This document shows, piece by piece, positions 1-9,126 of a stretch of 64,000 nt of DNA. The position numbers and the translations under genes were made by a program. The notes beneath the pieces were generated by a model. That model did not search any database. It saw only the letters and a list, made by a program, of their open reading frames with translations, and was not told the DNA's origin. Numbering within the stretch: the stretch's first letter is position 1; each line of letters starts with the position of its first letter. Source of the DNA: CAZIKF01 sp964539825 (lineage in GTDB: Bacteria > Muiribacteriota > UBA6191); contig CAZIKF010000023.1 in the NCBI GenBank assembly GCA_964539825.1, positions 1-64,000 on the forward strand. Reading direction: 5' to 3'.

Positions 1-1200
1 CAATTGATAAGTCTCATCATCAGGACGCTCTGACCACGGGTCACGAGCGTTTAGGAATAAGTATCGCAGTGCCTTGGCTCCCTTTTTACGAATGATCGGG
101 ACTTGCTGCTCATGTGGTACAAAGCGGGTGCCTAATTCGATTGTGTAGGCTAAGACATCATAGTCTGCATAGAGGTAGTCGTCCGAATCACCTGCGGCTG
201 GATAGAGATCGGCGGATTGCATGGGTTCGTAATCCATGATCTCCCCCATTTTATCTCCATATTTTTTGAAAATAGTATGATCTTTAGCTTGAATAGAGGT
301 GGTATAACCCCACGGCCAGAGGACTAGTTCGGAATAGGAGTGAAACGAAATACTGGCGACAAAGCCATACTCTTCCTGTAAGGCACGAACAGCCTGATTT
401 TCCGCCTCAGACATGGGATCTGGTCCCTTATACACATCAGACCATTTAGAACCCGATGAACCGCTTGCTCCCCACTTATAGGAATAATTACGATTATTGT
501 CCACCCCGGTGCCATATCTTGAGTCGTTAGAGTTGCGGTTCTTTCTCCACATCTTTGATTCATTTCTGGAAAAGGTTCCCCCGTCGGAATTTAGCATGGG
601 CACATATACAATGATGGAAGTATCCAGAATCTGCCTGGCCTCAGGATCAGAAGCGTATTTTGTAAGAAGGTCCTGTATGGAATGAAGAGGAACCTCTGTG
701 CTAATCCATTCTCTGGAATGATGGGTTCCCATGATAAGAAAGGACTTTTTCTCGACGGTGGACTCCTTATTCGTTAGAACCAACCCGTGGATGGGTCGAC
801 CTTCGAAGGTTGTTCCGGCACTGATGTACTTTGCTAGTTGAGGATAATCCTGAGCGGCCTGCTTAATTTCATCTTCCATCTCCTGAAGAGTGTGGTAGGT
901 CCCGAGGTTTTCTTGCTGTTGAATCTCACGAAACTGGGCTTCCCAGTCCTCCTCAATGACCTTACCCTGGCTAAGAAGGAGATTTTTAGCGCTGCGGTTT
1001 TCAGAAAGAGCCTGCATTGCATCCTCATCGAGATGAATGTGCAGAGCCTTTGGAGATGTCCCTTTACAACCAAAGTCCAGATCGAGTTGCTCAATCATAC
1101 GTCGATTATTGGGGGTGTTTGGTACCTCTACTAGTTGCCCCGCCAACGCCGAGGCAGAAAGGGTACAGGACAAGATTCCGGCAAATGCAAAACGCTTCAT
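1..1200 (-). CDS. Exported M14-family zinc carboxypeptidase, 3' end cut by window edge
   Basis: Translated from the reverse complement: 400 codons are open from ATG at 1200-1198 to base 1 with no stop, so the C-terminus is missing. A signal peptide ending near ALA (residues 18-20) implies export. All M14 landmarks are visible: zinc motif HSRE (H161, E164), third zinc ligand H287 in SFHSYSE, substrate-carboxylate residues N236-R237 in DNNRNY, and catalytic Glu355 in YTIELG. Residues 21-100 look like a propeptide or spacer. The family removes C-terminal residues from peptides outside the cytoplasm; carboxypeptidase T is the nearest type I can name. The start is fixed by a perfect AGGAGG (1205-1210) four bases upstream of the ATG. 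It is divergent from the flagellar operon, separated by 714 bp. Function as a metallocarboxypeptidase is secure; the natural substrate is unknown. Confidence 0.9.
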   Translation of the reverse strand, partial: MKRFAFAGILSCTLSASALAGQLVEVPNTPNNRRMIEQLDLDFGCKGTSPKALHIHLDEDAMQALSENRSAKNLLLSQGKVIEEDWEAQFREIQQQENLGTYHTLQEMEDEIKQAAQDYPQLAKYISAGTTFEGRPIHGLVLTNKESTVEKKSFLIMGTHHSREWISTEVPLHSIQDLLTKYASDPEARQILDTSIIVYVPMLNSDGGTFSRNESKMWRKNRNSNDSRYGTGVDNNRNYSYKWGASGSSGSKWSDVYKGPDPMSEAENQAVRALQEEYGFVASISFHSYSELVLWPWGYTTSIQAKDHTIFKKYGDKMGEIMDYEPMQSADLYPAAGDSDDYLYADYDVLAYTIELGTRFVPHEQQVPIIRKKGAKALRYLFLNARDPWSERPDDETYQL

Positions 1201-1914
1201 AATTCCTCCTGCCCTAACCTACGAAAGAACCCAAAATTAGTTGCAGCAGAGAATGAAGAGGAAGATAAGCTCTGGACCCAGAAATTGAGTCGCAGGAGAT
1301 CCACTAGAAAAATGTGAGTGGATGGGTGTTGTGTGGTAAGGATTTGCCCCCGAATGGCAGAGCCAAGAAGAAGATCGTGGGTCGATGGCTGGTGCGTGGT
1401 GCAAAACTGGGGTTTCAGCAGTGGTATATATGATCAGATTGCGACGAAGGACGATGCTGTAGGTATCGTTCAAGGAGTAATCGGGTCATAGATGCCGGTG
1501 ATGGAAGGCCAGGTTTGCACCTAAGCATCAGTCATCGGCCCACCATAAGTGAAAACGGGGCCAAAAGGCCCCGCTTCTTCTGTATAGAGTACTGTAAGTG
1601 AATCGAAATTCTGACTTCAAATAGTATTGCTATGAATTACTTCGGGTGGTGATCCCCCATCTCTAACTAATTTGAGAGAGATAGCCCCTTTAAAGAAGGT
1701 TGCTAACAGAACCTTGCCCTGACTTTCTCCAGGCCATCTCCTTGATTCTGTGAATCTCCACTAAGCTGATTGGAAAATTGTGCCGATGAATTACTTAAGG
1801 CAACTTTTCGTGATACCACTCGCACGGATTTAGCGAACCGCCGCCAGTCACGCGGCACCTCAAGGATGAGTTTGAAGGTTGCTTAGTACTTGAACTCGTT
1901 GTTGAGGAGAAAGA
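1201..1914. other. Gene-free divergent region with several hairpins
   Basis: No convincing coding sequence lies in these 714 bases between the carboxypeptidase (-) and fliK (+). Visible structures are a long imperfect hairpin at 1494-1539 with a GGT/ACC inner stem, a GC-rich perfect hairpin at 1556-1573, and a 6-bp stem at 1659-1682. A GAATTACTT direct repeat occurs at 1634-1642 and again near 1787. Promoters for both flanking genes must lie here, but I could not place a convincing -35/-10 pair or a sigma-54 or sigma-28 site. I found no match by eye to 6S RNA, RNase P RNA, SRP RNA, tmRNA or a known riboswitch core. Confidence 0.4.
1494..1573 (+). ncRNA. Possible small structured RNA ending in a terminator-like hairpin
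   Basis: GCCGGTGATG (from 1494) pairs with CATCA and TCATCGGC (to 1539) around an inner AGGT-TTGC-ACCT hairpin. Seventeen bases later comes a perfect 7-bp GC stem, CGGGGCC-AAAA-GGCCCCG (1556-1573). The tract after the stem on + is TTCTTCTG, a weak U-run; on - it is TTTTC. The arrangement fits the 3' part of a small RNA, but no family is recognised and the 5' end is unknown. Confidence 0.22.
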
Positions 1915-4575
1915 GTGGATTCGATTCGTAAAAATCTCTCGAGCCCGATAGGCAGGTTTATTCCTGTTCCGGCGCCCGCTCCAGATGATTCCACTCCAAT
2001 AAACTCAAGTTTTTTCGATACGCTCTCCAGTGAATTGGAATTAGAGGAGCCCAAAACAAAAAAAGGGGATTCAGCAGCCAAATCATCAAGAGAATCCAAT
2101 TCACCTGGCCTGGTAGGGAAAGATCCGGAACCGATACAGGTGGAGACAGGATTCAAGAAACTGGATGCCACAAATGCGGTCGTCTTGGACCCAGGTCCTC
2201 AAGAAGAACTCAGTGAGGATGATGAGAGTCATTTGGCACAGGAAGAAGAATCAAACCAGCAGGAAACGACTCAAGGTCTCTCAAAAACAACGAAAGAGGA
2301 GGAGTTGATTCAGAATCTGGACGCTGGATCTGATCCGATTCAACTTACCGATTCAACTGGGAAGGAAATTGAGGATTCCAATTTAACCACTGAGAATATC
2401 CCCACACTCCTTCAAAACACTCCAGAGACCACAGACCTATCAGAGCAGGAGATCGTCAAAACAGTCTTGGTAGAAGTATCCAACGAAGACAAGAAGTCCC
2501 AGGAACATTTAGAAGAGTCCACCGAAGATCAATCAAAAGAAATTCCAGAATTGAAGAAAGTCCAGGAGACAGATATAGCAGTGATAGAGGGCCTTGACGA
2601 GATTGAGTCTCTTCTATTAGCAGGCGAAATCGATCATGAGCTAAAAGAGGATCAAAAAATTCTCGCGATTCCAGCCGTGTCCAGGGAGTCAAAGTCAGCA
2701 CCCTTAGAAATCAGTACAGAGGCTGTGGGAAGAGTCCTTAAGGATGCAGAGGTACAAGATTCCACGGTTGAGCTTAAAAAGTCTATAGAGCCTCTGCACG
2801 CTGAATTCATTGAAGAGGAAGCTCAGTTCCTTCAAGAGCTAGATATTGCAGAGAAGGACCTTTTGTCTGCGGGTATTGATGCAGAAATTCACACTTCAGA
2901 ACTGTCCACAAACATCATTGAGGAAGACGCTCTTGAGCAGATCTTGGAACGCGATTCTAAGGTACCCGCCGTGGAAGCGAGACCTCAATCATCTATCGCT
3001 GATCCTATTGCTGCCTTGGCCACTGATCCTATCGAGGACGTGAAGACAGAACAAACTATTGAGCCTGAGGAGATTGTGGATCAAGCCGAAGATGAGTTCA
3101 TTCGCGGATCTGAAAGTGAAAGGATAGAGGACGTTCCATTTCTTCCCTCCCAGCTTGATTCAGAAACGCTGGAAATTGTGCCAGAATTAAATTTAGAAGT
3201 CGGGGAGATTCTCCCACCGGAGCAAGGGGCCTTTGTTGATGGGGAACAGGAACCTCCCAAAACTTCAGAAATTGTAGATCAGATCATAGAGCTGTTTGAG
3301 AACATTGAATCTTTGCAAGCCGCTCCTCAACTGCGCGAAAAACTAAGTCGTCTGGTGGCCTTAATCCAGAATCTGGTAAAGGAAGAAAGTGTCTCTCCAG
3401 CTCAGACCGACCTAAATGAAAAAGAGCGTCTTTTGAACCTTTTGAGTGAGTTGCGTCAACTCATTGAGAACCCAGACTCTGAATCAGCAAAATCTTTGTT
3501 TACTTCGAATTCTGGTCAGGAAATGCTCAAACAGGTTCAAGAACTTCTTGTACAGAGTCTTGATCACTACAAGGGCAGGTTAGAACTAGGACAAGAGTTT
3601 GAATTAGTTGATCCCATAGAACTGCAAGACAAGAAGACTCAATCTAAGAGCAAACTCCTCAATGCGGCCCTGATTGAGCATATGGAACTCAATGAGGAAT
3701 CTGAGGCAGTCTCATCTGAAAAGATTAAATCCGGGAAAAGACCCAATCCCATTTCACCTCTTGAGAGCGGTACACAAAACTCAAGGGCGGGAGATGCTCT
3801 GGCACGGGCGGCACTCAAAATAGCTGGAGAATATGCTGCGAGTTCCCCATCTTCGAGCTCAAATGGATCCAGTACACCCCAGCAGGGAGAATCTGGAAAT
3901 TCAGGAGGGGGGCAGGGCCAAAGCCAGGTCCAGGATAGCGTTCTGAATCTTAGCGCTTCACAAAACTCACCCGCTGAAGAGGAAGGATTTGAGAATATGC
4001 TTCTCAGCCGGGCCAAAGTGGCTGCAAAGTCTGAGGTTGAGCTTACTCACATGGCCTTTTCAGGAGATCAAGTGGAGGAAGCGGACCTGGGTCCTGTAGA
4101 GGGAGCCAAGACGCCCAGGGTGATAATGCGAGGAGCTTCAAGTATCGGTTCGAGCTCATTTCAAGAGAGCATCATGAAGCAGGTGCTGCACCAGGTACGA
4201 GCCCTGAGACCTCCCAAAGTCAATGTTCTGCGTGTGACTCTGAACCCACGTGAACTGGGGAAGCTGCACGTTGAAATCAAAAATGCCCAGGAGGGCTTAA
4301 AAATTAGATTTCAGGCAGAAAATATGGCGGTCAAAGAAGTGATCGACCGCAATGTGAGCATGCTTCGAGATTCTATGAAGGCCCAGGGCCTGGATATCAA
4401 CAAAATTGAAGTGGAAGTGCGTGAAGAATCAACAAGTGACCAGGGAAATCGCCGTGGTGAAAAAGGCAGAGAAGAGAAATCTCGCAAGAAGAATAAAGGA
4501 ACTGCGGAATTTTCCCTGGAAGAACAAACATCGTCCAATGAGAGCGATGAACACAAAATAAACGAGTACGCATAG
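1915..4575 (+). CDS. fliK: Flagellar hook-length control protein FliK, very long and acidic
   Basis: 886 residues from GTG at 1915, preceded by GAGGAGA (1904-1910). The C-terminal ~100 residues hold the hook-length-control (Flg_hook) domain: LRVTLNPRELGKLHVEIK near residues 764-781, then a helix rich in VKEVIDRNVSMLRDSMK. The first ~700 residues are low-complexity, strongly Glu/Asp-rich and look largely disordered or coiled. A Ser/Gly/Gln linker (about 640-675) precedes the C-domain, and the tail is basic (KGREEKSRKKNKG). Salmonella FliK has about 405 residues; it is secreted during hook assembly, acts as a ruler, and its C-domain switches FlhB specificity. The unusual length here goes with the giant FlgE two genes downstream. 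First gene of a tight operon: the stop overlaps the flgD ribosome-binding site. Confidence 0.93.
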   Translation: MDSIRKNLSSPIGRFIPVPAPAPDDSTPINSSFFDTLSSELELEEPKTKKGDSAAKSSRESNSPGLVGKDPEPIQVETGFKKLDATNAVVLDPGPQEELSEDDESHLAQEEESNQQETTQGLSKTTKEEELIQNLDAGSDPIQLTDSTGKEIEDSNLTTENIPTLLQNTPETTDLSEQEIVKTVLVEVSNEDKKSQEHLEESTEDQSKEIPELKKVQETDIAVIEGLDEIESLLLAGEIDHELKEDQKILAIPAVSRESKSAPLEISTEAVGRVLKDAEVQDSTVELKKSIEPLHAEFIEEEAQFLQELDIAEKDLLSAGIDAEIHTSELSTNIIEEDALEQILERDSKVPAVEARPQSSIADPIAALATDPIEDVKTEQTIEPEEIVDQAEDEFIRGSESERIEDVPFLPSQLDSETLEIVPELNLEVGEILPPEQGAFVDGEQEPPKTSEIVDQIIELFENIESLQAAPQLREKLSRLVALIQNLVKEESVSPAQTDLNEKERLLNLLSELRQLIENPDSESAKSLFTSNSGQEMLKQVQELLVQSLDHYKGRLELGQEFELVDPIELQDKKTQSKSKLLNAALIEHMELNEESEAVSSEKIKSGKRPNPISPLESGTQNSRAGDALARAALKIAGEYAASSPSSSSNGSSTPQQGESGNSGGGQGQSQVQDSVLNLSASQNSPAEEEGFENMLLSRAKVAAKSEVELTHMAFSGDQVEEADLGPVEGAKTPRVIMRGASSIGSSSFQESIMKQVLHQVRALRPPKVNVLRVTLNPRELGKLHVEIKNAQEGLKIRFQAENMAVKEVIDRNVSMLRDSMKAQGLDINKIEVEVREESTSDQGNRRGEKGREEKSRKKNKGTAEFSLEEQTSSNESDEHKINEYA

Positions 4576-4584
4576 GAGTCAGTC

Positions 4585-5112
4585 GTGGCAGAAACATTAC
4601 CTATAGGAACACTTGAGGCGACAGCGGAACCGGCCAAGCGAAAGGTTCCAAACAATATATTGGGAAAGGACGATTTCATGTCCCTGATGTTGACCCAGAT
4701 TCGTCACCAGGACCCCCTGGAGCCGATGGACAACACGGAGTCGATAGCGCAGTTAGCGCAATTTTCGTCACTTGAACAAATGCAGAATATGGCTAACGGG
4801 ATTGGTAGCGTATTGAATGCGGTTCAATCTGGAAACAAAGCAGCAAGTTTAGGAATGATAGGTAAGTACGTGGAAGCTTTCACCATCACTGAAGATGAGA
4901 ATGGGTCCGCCGTACAGGAAAACGTGACTGGAAAGGTTCGCGGAGTGGACTTCACTACTGAGAACCCAACCATTGTCGTTGACGTAAATGGAAAAATACT
5001 TCGTATCCCACAGACTCAAGTACAGGGTGTGGCTGAATTGCCTGCACAAAGTACCCAGCCTGGATCTCAAGGGGCGAGTACAGAGGAAACTGAGAATAAA
5101 TTGGAAAGCTAA
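4585..5112 (+). CDS. flgD: Flagellar hook-capping/scaffolding protein FlgD
   Basis: 175 residues from GTG at 4585; AGGAG overlaps the fliK stop codon and sets this start. The conserved FlgD N-domain is clear at residues 24-68: GKDDFMSLMLTQIRHQDPLEPMDN followed by the QLAQFSSLEQM segment. FlgD caps the growing hook and is needed for FlgE polymerisation. At 175 residues it is shorter than the ~230 of enteric FlgD, and the tail (residues 150-175) is Gln/Ser/Glu-rich. Position between fliK and flgE is the classical order, so the identification is secure. Confidence 0.94.
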   Translation: MAETLPIGTLEATAEPAKRKVPNNILGKDDFMSLMLTQIRHQDPLEPMDNTESIAQLAQFSSLEQMQNMANGIGSVLNAVQSGNKAASLGMIGKYVEAFTITEDENGSAVQENVTGKVRGVDFTTENPTIVVDVNGKILRIPQTQVQGVAELPAQSTQPGSQGASTEETENKLES

Positions 5113-5190
5113 GAAGGTAAAAAACGGTATTTATTTCAGGAGGAAGAAAGGGTAGGAGATGGAGCTCCGCAAAAAACCCAGGAGGAATTC

Positions 5191-8100
5191 ATGGCCTTGT
5201 CTAGAGCGTTATTTTCCGGGATATCCGGACTTAAGGGTCAGCAGATCAAGCTGGATGTCATTGGTAACAACATAGCCAATATAAATACTTCGGGATTTAA
5301 GCGATCCAGAGTGACCTTCCAGGACTTGTTCTCGGACACCTCAAGCGAGGGAAACTCACCGAGCAATCGAATCGGGGGTAAAAATCCATCTCAGATTGGT
5401 CTTGGAATCATCAGGCCTACCATTGAGCAAATCCACACGGAAGGACCAAGTGTCCAAACCGGTGTCGCTACGGATATTTCTATGTCTGGTCAGGGTTTCT
5501 TTGTCATCGATAACGGCAGGGACCGGCTCTACACCAGAGATGGTGATTTCAAACTCGATGAGAGTGGTGACATGGTCATGTCCGGATCCAATTTTAGAAT
5601 CCAGGGCTGGATGGCCAAGAGAGATGAAAATGGCGCTTTTGCAGTGGATACCTCCGGAAAGCTTGAGTCGATCAATCTTCAGGAGAACCGCAAACAGCAT
5701 GCTGTAGCCACCGACAAGGTTCTTTACTCGTCCAACCTGGACTCCGGCTCTCATGTGAGGGACATTGAACAGGCTGAAACCTTCATCCAGTACAAAGATA
5801 ATTCTTCTGATAGCGATGATAAGAAGAAAGTACAGAAGATCTCCTGGGGTTTTACCAAAATTGATGCCACCAACTATGACTGGTTAGCCACAGATACAAA
5901 TGGAGCGGTCATTGCCACAGGCTCTCTGGAGTTTAATGATTTTGGAGAGATTCTTGATAGCACGGTGTTTGCCGCCGGGGATACCCGTGTTAATTATGAT
6001 CCCACCGATCCTAATTTTCAGGATATCTTTACCACCACATCTTCGGGGCAAATCGACCCTGACGGATTCTTCACCAACCAGCCTGACAATCTTGGCGACG
6101 TGGTAATGGATCCCAATGCACAGGATTTTCTGGATCTACAGAAGACATCAAGGCCACGCGCCACATCCTTCACTTATGATCCGGACGGTCCTTATATACC
6201 GGGCCGCTGGGCTGATCCGCATGGAGTACCAGATCTATCTCAAAGTACTCAGAATCTTACCCTGAACGTTGCAATTGCGGAAGACGATGGTCTTCCTAAC
6301 GCCATCCCAGGGGATCTCGCTCCGGCAAATCTTAGCATTCGAAACGTGGTAATTAATAATTCTCTTGATAATGATAAGAACAATGTAACCCTTCAGAACT
6401 ATGTAGGTCTGCAGCCAGCTATCCCCGGGGGTCAGGCCAAGTCATCCTCTGGTCAAATTCGAGTAGATATCGTGGCGGATTCGGGAGGTAACCCAAATTT
6501 GATGAATGTAAGGATCTACAAAAACTTTTTGGGGAGCCTGGATACCGCTGGTGCCCCGAGTCAAGGTGTTCTGATTGGAGAATTCCACGGTCTGGACCGA
6601 TTTACAGCGGACCATAAATTGGCCATTCCAGAGCTGATGAGTCTTACGATTAGCGATAGCAGCGCTGTAACCAATGCATGGCAGAACTCCGGCGGTGCGC
6701 CGAATGCGAGTGGTCTCTTCTTCAATGCTCAATCATCTGGATCTTTTAATCCCATCGATGATGGGCGTTTCTTCACGGGCCTCTCCTCTGTCTTTCATGA
6801 TGGCCCCAAGGGACCTAACAAGTTTGAGATTCGCAATGTTGATTCTTCCCAATCTGAGTATACCGGTGACCTTCGCATCGTTTTCAACGGCCCCACCTCC
6901 TTTCAGGTTATTGATGACAACAACGTGGTTCTAACCCAGGGAGTGCTCAGAGACGGGGAGACCGATACGGAAGTCTCTGTCTCCGGCATTGACTTTACCT
7001 TCCACCGGGAGGGCGTGACTTTGCTGCCTAAGGACCAGGATGATGAAGGTTTTTTGGGTACGGAGATCAAGCTCAATAGCTTTAAGGAGGCGGAGGGAAA
7101 GGCAGGTCCCGTCACGGTAGATATTCCCAAAATTTCAGAGATCAACTTAAAAACCGGCCAAATTCTCACGGCGGAAAAGGATATTGATTATCATATTGGT
7201 TTTTCCAAGGCTTCCCCGGTGTCGAGAATAGGCTTCACGGACCCGGCGAACGCGGATGACGACAATGGTACTCTGACCTCGCTTAATGACACCCTTCCCC
7301 AGGGCACGGTAACTGTAGACACCAGTCGAGCCTTGGATGCGGCCAAGGGCTCTTATCGAGTTGAGTTTGGCGTGCGTAATGATTTTGGCCCCAATGGCCA
7401 GAACGTGGCAAATTTTGATCCCTACCAGCCTCACAATGACCCCGGCACGGACCCGGCTGTAACGCTGACTAACGCGGAAGACTTGAATAACCAGGTGTTG
7501 AAGGTGTTTAAGGATGGTGAGAGCCAACCTTCTTTCATCATAGACCTCAATCCCCAGGATGATGCTAATGGTGACGCTGCTACGCAGATAGGTCTGGACG
7601 GACTTCCCCTGCTCAAGTCAAACTTTGTTCCCCCCTATAATTTCTTTGCTGGAATGCAGAATTTCAGACCCGCCAATGATGGTGTGAATACAGGATTCCT
7701 GGGTGACGCCGGAGTTGCGCGAGCCGGAGTTTCTCCTACATTTCAGGACCAGTACAACCGGGTGACCCGGCAGATCAATTTACCCAACGGAGTGATCATA
7801 AACATCGCCAATGTCGCAGAAAATAACAAGGTGGGAACTCTGGCTGCTTCGGCATTTGCCGGCTCAGGCAACTTCTTTCCAGGCGACCAATACACCTTTG
7901 ATGTAACGGAGACTGGAATCGGAGGTATTGAGGCTGTGGATACCTACTCGGCCGCCTTTAAGCAAGGAGCGCTGCATTCTACCACCATCGAGGTATTTGA
8001 CTCACTGGGAGGGTCTCATAATTTGACCACCACTTATGAGCATGTGGATAAGAAAACCGGTGAGTGGAATTATTATCTTTCGCTGGATGTGAGCGATCCC

Positions 8101-8751
8101 CTGATCCAGGACTTTCTATTCAATCCCCCCGCCGGGTTCCAGATTGTTGACCCTCGAGCCCCTACGGAAGAAGAACTTCGTAAGGCTAATGAAACCGTCT
8201 TTACCCAGGGAAGACAGGGAAAGCTATTCTTCAATGAAGACGGGACACTGGATGGTTTCAACTCAAATATTTCTGAGGCCAGGTTCGATCCATCTGATGC
8301 TGAAGAGGTGCGTATCACACTAGATAAGGTTCTTGTGACGCAGTTTGAAGCGGAGTTCGGGGCTGCTGCGAGAGAGCGTACCGGGAATTCGATGGGATTG
8401 TTACAAGGTTTCACCATTGAAGCGGATGGGGCTATCAAAGGAAGTTTTGATAATGGCCAAAAGGTTGAGATCGCTCGTGTGGGCGTGGCAACCTTTACCA
8501 ATCCGGAAGGCTTGTTTAAACAGGGTACGAATACATTTACCACCAGTACTAACTCGGGCGATGCCAATATTGGTACGGCCGGTTCAGATGATAGGGGATT
8601 GATGAATTCGGGTGTTTTGGAGAGTTCAAACGTAGATCTTACGGATGAATTCACCGAGCTGATTATCACCCAGAGATCATTCTCCGCAAATGGAAGGATC
8701 ATTACGACATCAGATGAGTTCTTACAAGAAATTTTATCACTGAAACGATAA
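5191..8751 (+). CDS. flgE: Giant flagellar hook protein FlgE with a ~700-residue central insertion
   Basis: 1186 residues from ATG at 5191 with a strong AGGAGGAA. The N-terminal rod/hook motif is canonical (SGISGLKGQQIKLDVIGNNI, then ANINTSGFKRSRV, residues 10-46), as is the C-terminal motif (VDLTDEFTELIITQRSFSAN, about 1148-1167). The FlgE domain with VFDSLGGSHNLTTTYEHV sits near residues 935-952. Typical FlgE has 400-500 residues; the excess lies between about residue 170 and 900 and is rich in Asp, Asn, Gly and Pro, as expected for surface-exposed outer domains. The rod-like ends polymerise in the hook core, so the insertion would decorate the outside. Last gene of the operon, followed by several hairpins. 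Confidence 0.95.
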   Translation: MALSRALFSGISGLKGQQIKLDVIGNNIANINTSGFKRSRVTFQDLFSDTSSEGNSPSNRIGGKNPSQIGLGIIRPTIEQIHTEGPSVQTGVATDISMSGQGFFVIDNGRDRLYTRDGDFKLDESGDMVMSGSNFRIQGWMAKRDENGAFAVDTSGKLESINLQENRKQHAVATDKVLYSSNLDSGSHVRDIEQAETFIQYKDNSSDSDDKKKVQKISWGFTKIDATNYDWLATDTNGAVIATGSLEFNDFGEILDSTVFAAGDTRVNYDPTDPNFQDIFTTTSSGQIDPDGFFTNQPDNLGDVVMDPNAQDFLDLQKTSRPRATSFTYDPDGPYIPGRWADPHGVPDLSQSTQNLTLNVAIAEDDGLPNAIPGDLAPANLSIRNVVINNSLDNDKNNVTLQNYVGLQPAIPGGQAKSSSGQIRVDIVADSGGNPNLMNVRIYKNFLGSLDTAGAPSQGVLIGEFHGLDRFTADHKLAIPELMSLTISDSSAVTNAWQNSGGAPNASGLFFNAQSSGSFNPIDDGRFFTGLSSVFHDGPKGPNKFEIRNVDSSQSEYTGDLRIVFNGPTSFQVIDDNNVVLTQGVLRDGETDTEVSVSGIDFTFHREGVTLLPKDQDDEGFLGTEIKLNSFKEAEGKAGPVTVDIPKISEINLKTGQILTAEKDIDYHIGFSKASPVSRIGFTDPANADDDNGTLTSLNDTLPQGTVTVDTSRALDAAKGSYRVEFGVRNDFGPNGQNVANFDPYQPHNDPGTDPAVTLTNAEDLNNQVLKVFKDGESQPSFIIDLNPQDDANGDAATQIGLDGLPLLKSNFVPPYNFFAGMQNFRPANDGVNTGFLGDAGVARAGVSPTFQDQYNRVTRQINLPNGVIINIANVAENNKVGTLAASAFAGSGNFFPGDQYTFDVTETGIGGIEAVDTYSAAFKQGALHSTTIEVFDSLGGSHNLTTTYEHVDKKTGEWNYYLSLDVSDPLIQDFLFNPPAGFQIVDPRAPTEEELRKANETVFTQGRQGKLFFNEDGTLDGFNSNISEARFDPSDAEEVRITLDKVLVTQFEAEFGAAARERTGNSMGLLQGFTIEADGAIKGSFDNGQKVEIARVGVATFTNPEGLFKQGTNTFTTSTNSGDANIGTAGSDDRGLMNSGVLESSNVDLTDEFTELIITQRSFSANGRIITTSDEFLQEILSLKR

Positions 8752-8756
8752 GAGCT

Positions 8757-8783
8757 TGGGGGCCTCCCTAGGGGGCCCCCATT
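8757..8783 (+). terminator. Terminator downstream of flgE
   Basis: Starting five bases after the flgE stop, TGGGGGCC pairs with GGCCCCCA across a 9-base loop, followed by ATTCTTAT. It is a plausible end for the fliK-flgD-flgE transcript, though the U-tract is imperfect. Confidence 0.7.
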
Positions 8784-8788
8784 CTTAT

Positions 8789-8884
8789 CAATGAAAGTCT
8801 TCTTTCATTGATTTCTTGACTGACTGACGTACATATTATACGATTTTATCTTATCGCCCCCGGTTCTACCGGGGGCTTTTTTTT
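8789..8884 (+). terminator. Second and third hairpins after flgE, the last a strong intrinsic terminator
   Basis: CAATGAAAG-TCTT-CTTTCATTG is a perfect 9-bp hairpin at 8789-8810. GCCCCCGG-TTCTA-CCGGGGGC at 8856-8878 is an 8-bp GC stem followed by eight T, the strongest intrinsic terminator in the window. Together with the hairpin at 8757 this makes three consecutive stem-loops insulating the hook operon from the response-regulator gene. Confidence 0.85.
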
Positions 8885-8906
8885 GCGCCCAAATGGGCGT
8901 AAAAAA

Positions 8907-9090
8907 GGAATCAATGGAAACAATAGAAGCAATGGAATCAGAGGAATGAGGTTTGATGCGATCCCTTGGCTTCGCCTTGGGATAGATGAAGGTGTTGTCA
9001 CAGTTGACGCCATGGGCAAACCCGCCCCAATGGTGGGATCATACTTCATTCTATTGATTCCAATGTTTCCATTGATTCTATTGTTTCTTG
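8907..9090. repeat. Palindromic intergenic element, copy 1, arms built of 9-base units
   Basis: The left arm (8907-8975) runs in register as AATGGAAAC / AATAGAAGC / AATGGAATC / AGAGGAATG. The right arm (9035-9090) is its imperfect reverse complement (TTCATTCTATTGATTCC, then AATGTTTCCATTGATTC). The arms enclose a ~60-base centre. AATGGTGGGATCAT in the right half recurs in copy 3 near 58976. Related elements lie at 57519-57700 and 58845-59030. The transcript could fold into a long hairpin between the flgE terminators and the response-regulator gene. Confidence 0.75.
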
Positions 9091-9126
9091 AAGTCATTGA
9101 TTCCGGGAATCTATAATGGGGAAGCC

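Noticed and set aside
1485..1548. tRNA-like segment ending in CCACCA
   Set aside because: No T-arm or anticodon arm of proper size; the CCA is part of a hairpin flank.
8073..8702. 209-residue minus-strand reading frame opposite flgE, and similar long frames opposite fliK (for example 3639-4016)
   Set aside because: They are antisense shadows of genes with clear homology on +, with no ribosome-binding sites and composition set by the opposite frame.
9088..9126. Earlier start of the response regulator at 9088
   Set aside because: It would translate the end of the palindromic repeat, and the ATG at 9127 has a ribosome-binding site directly before the receiver domain.
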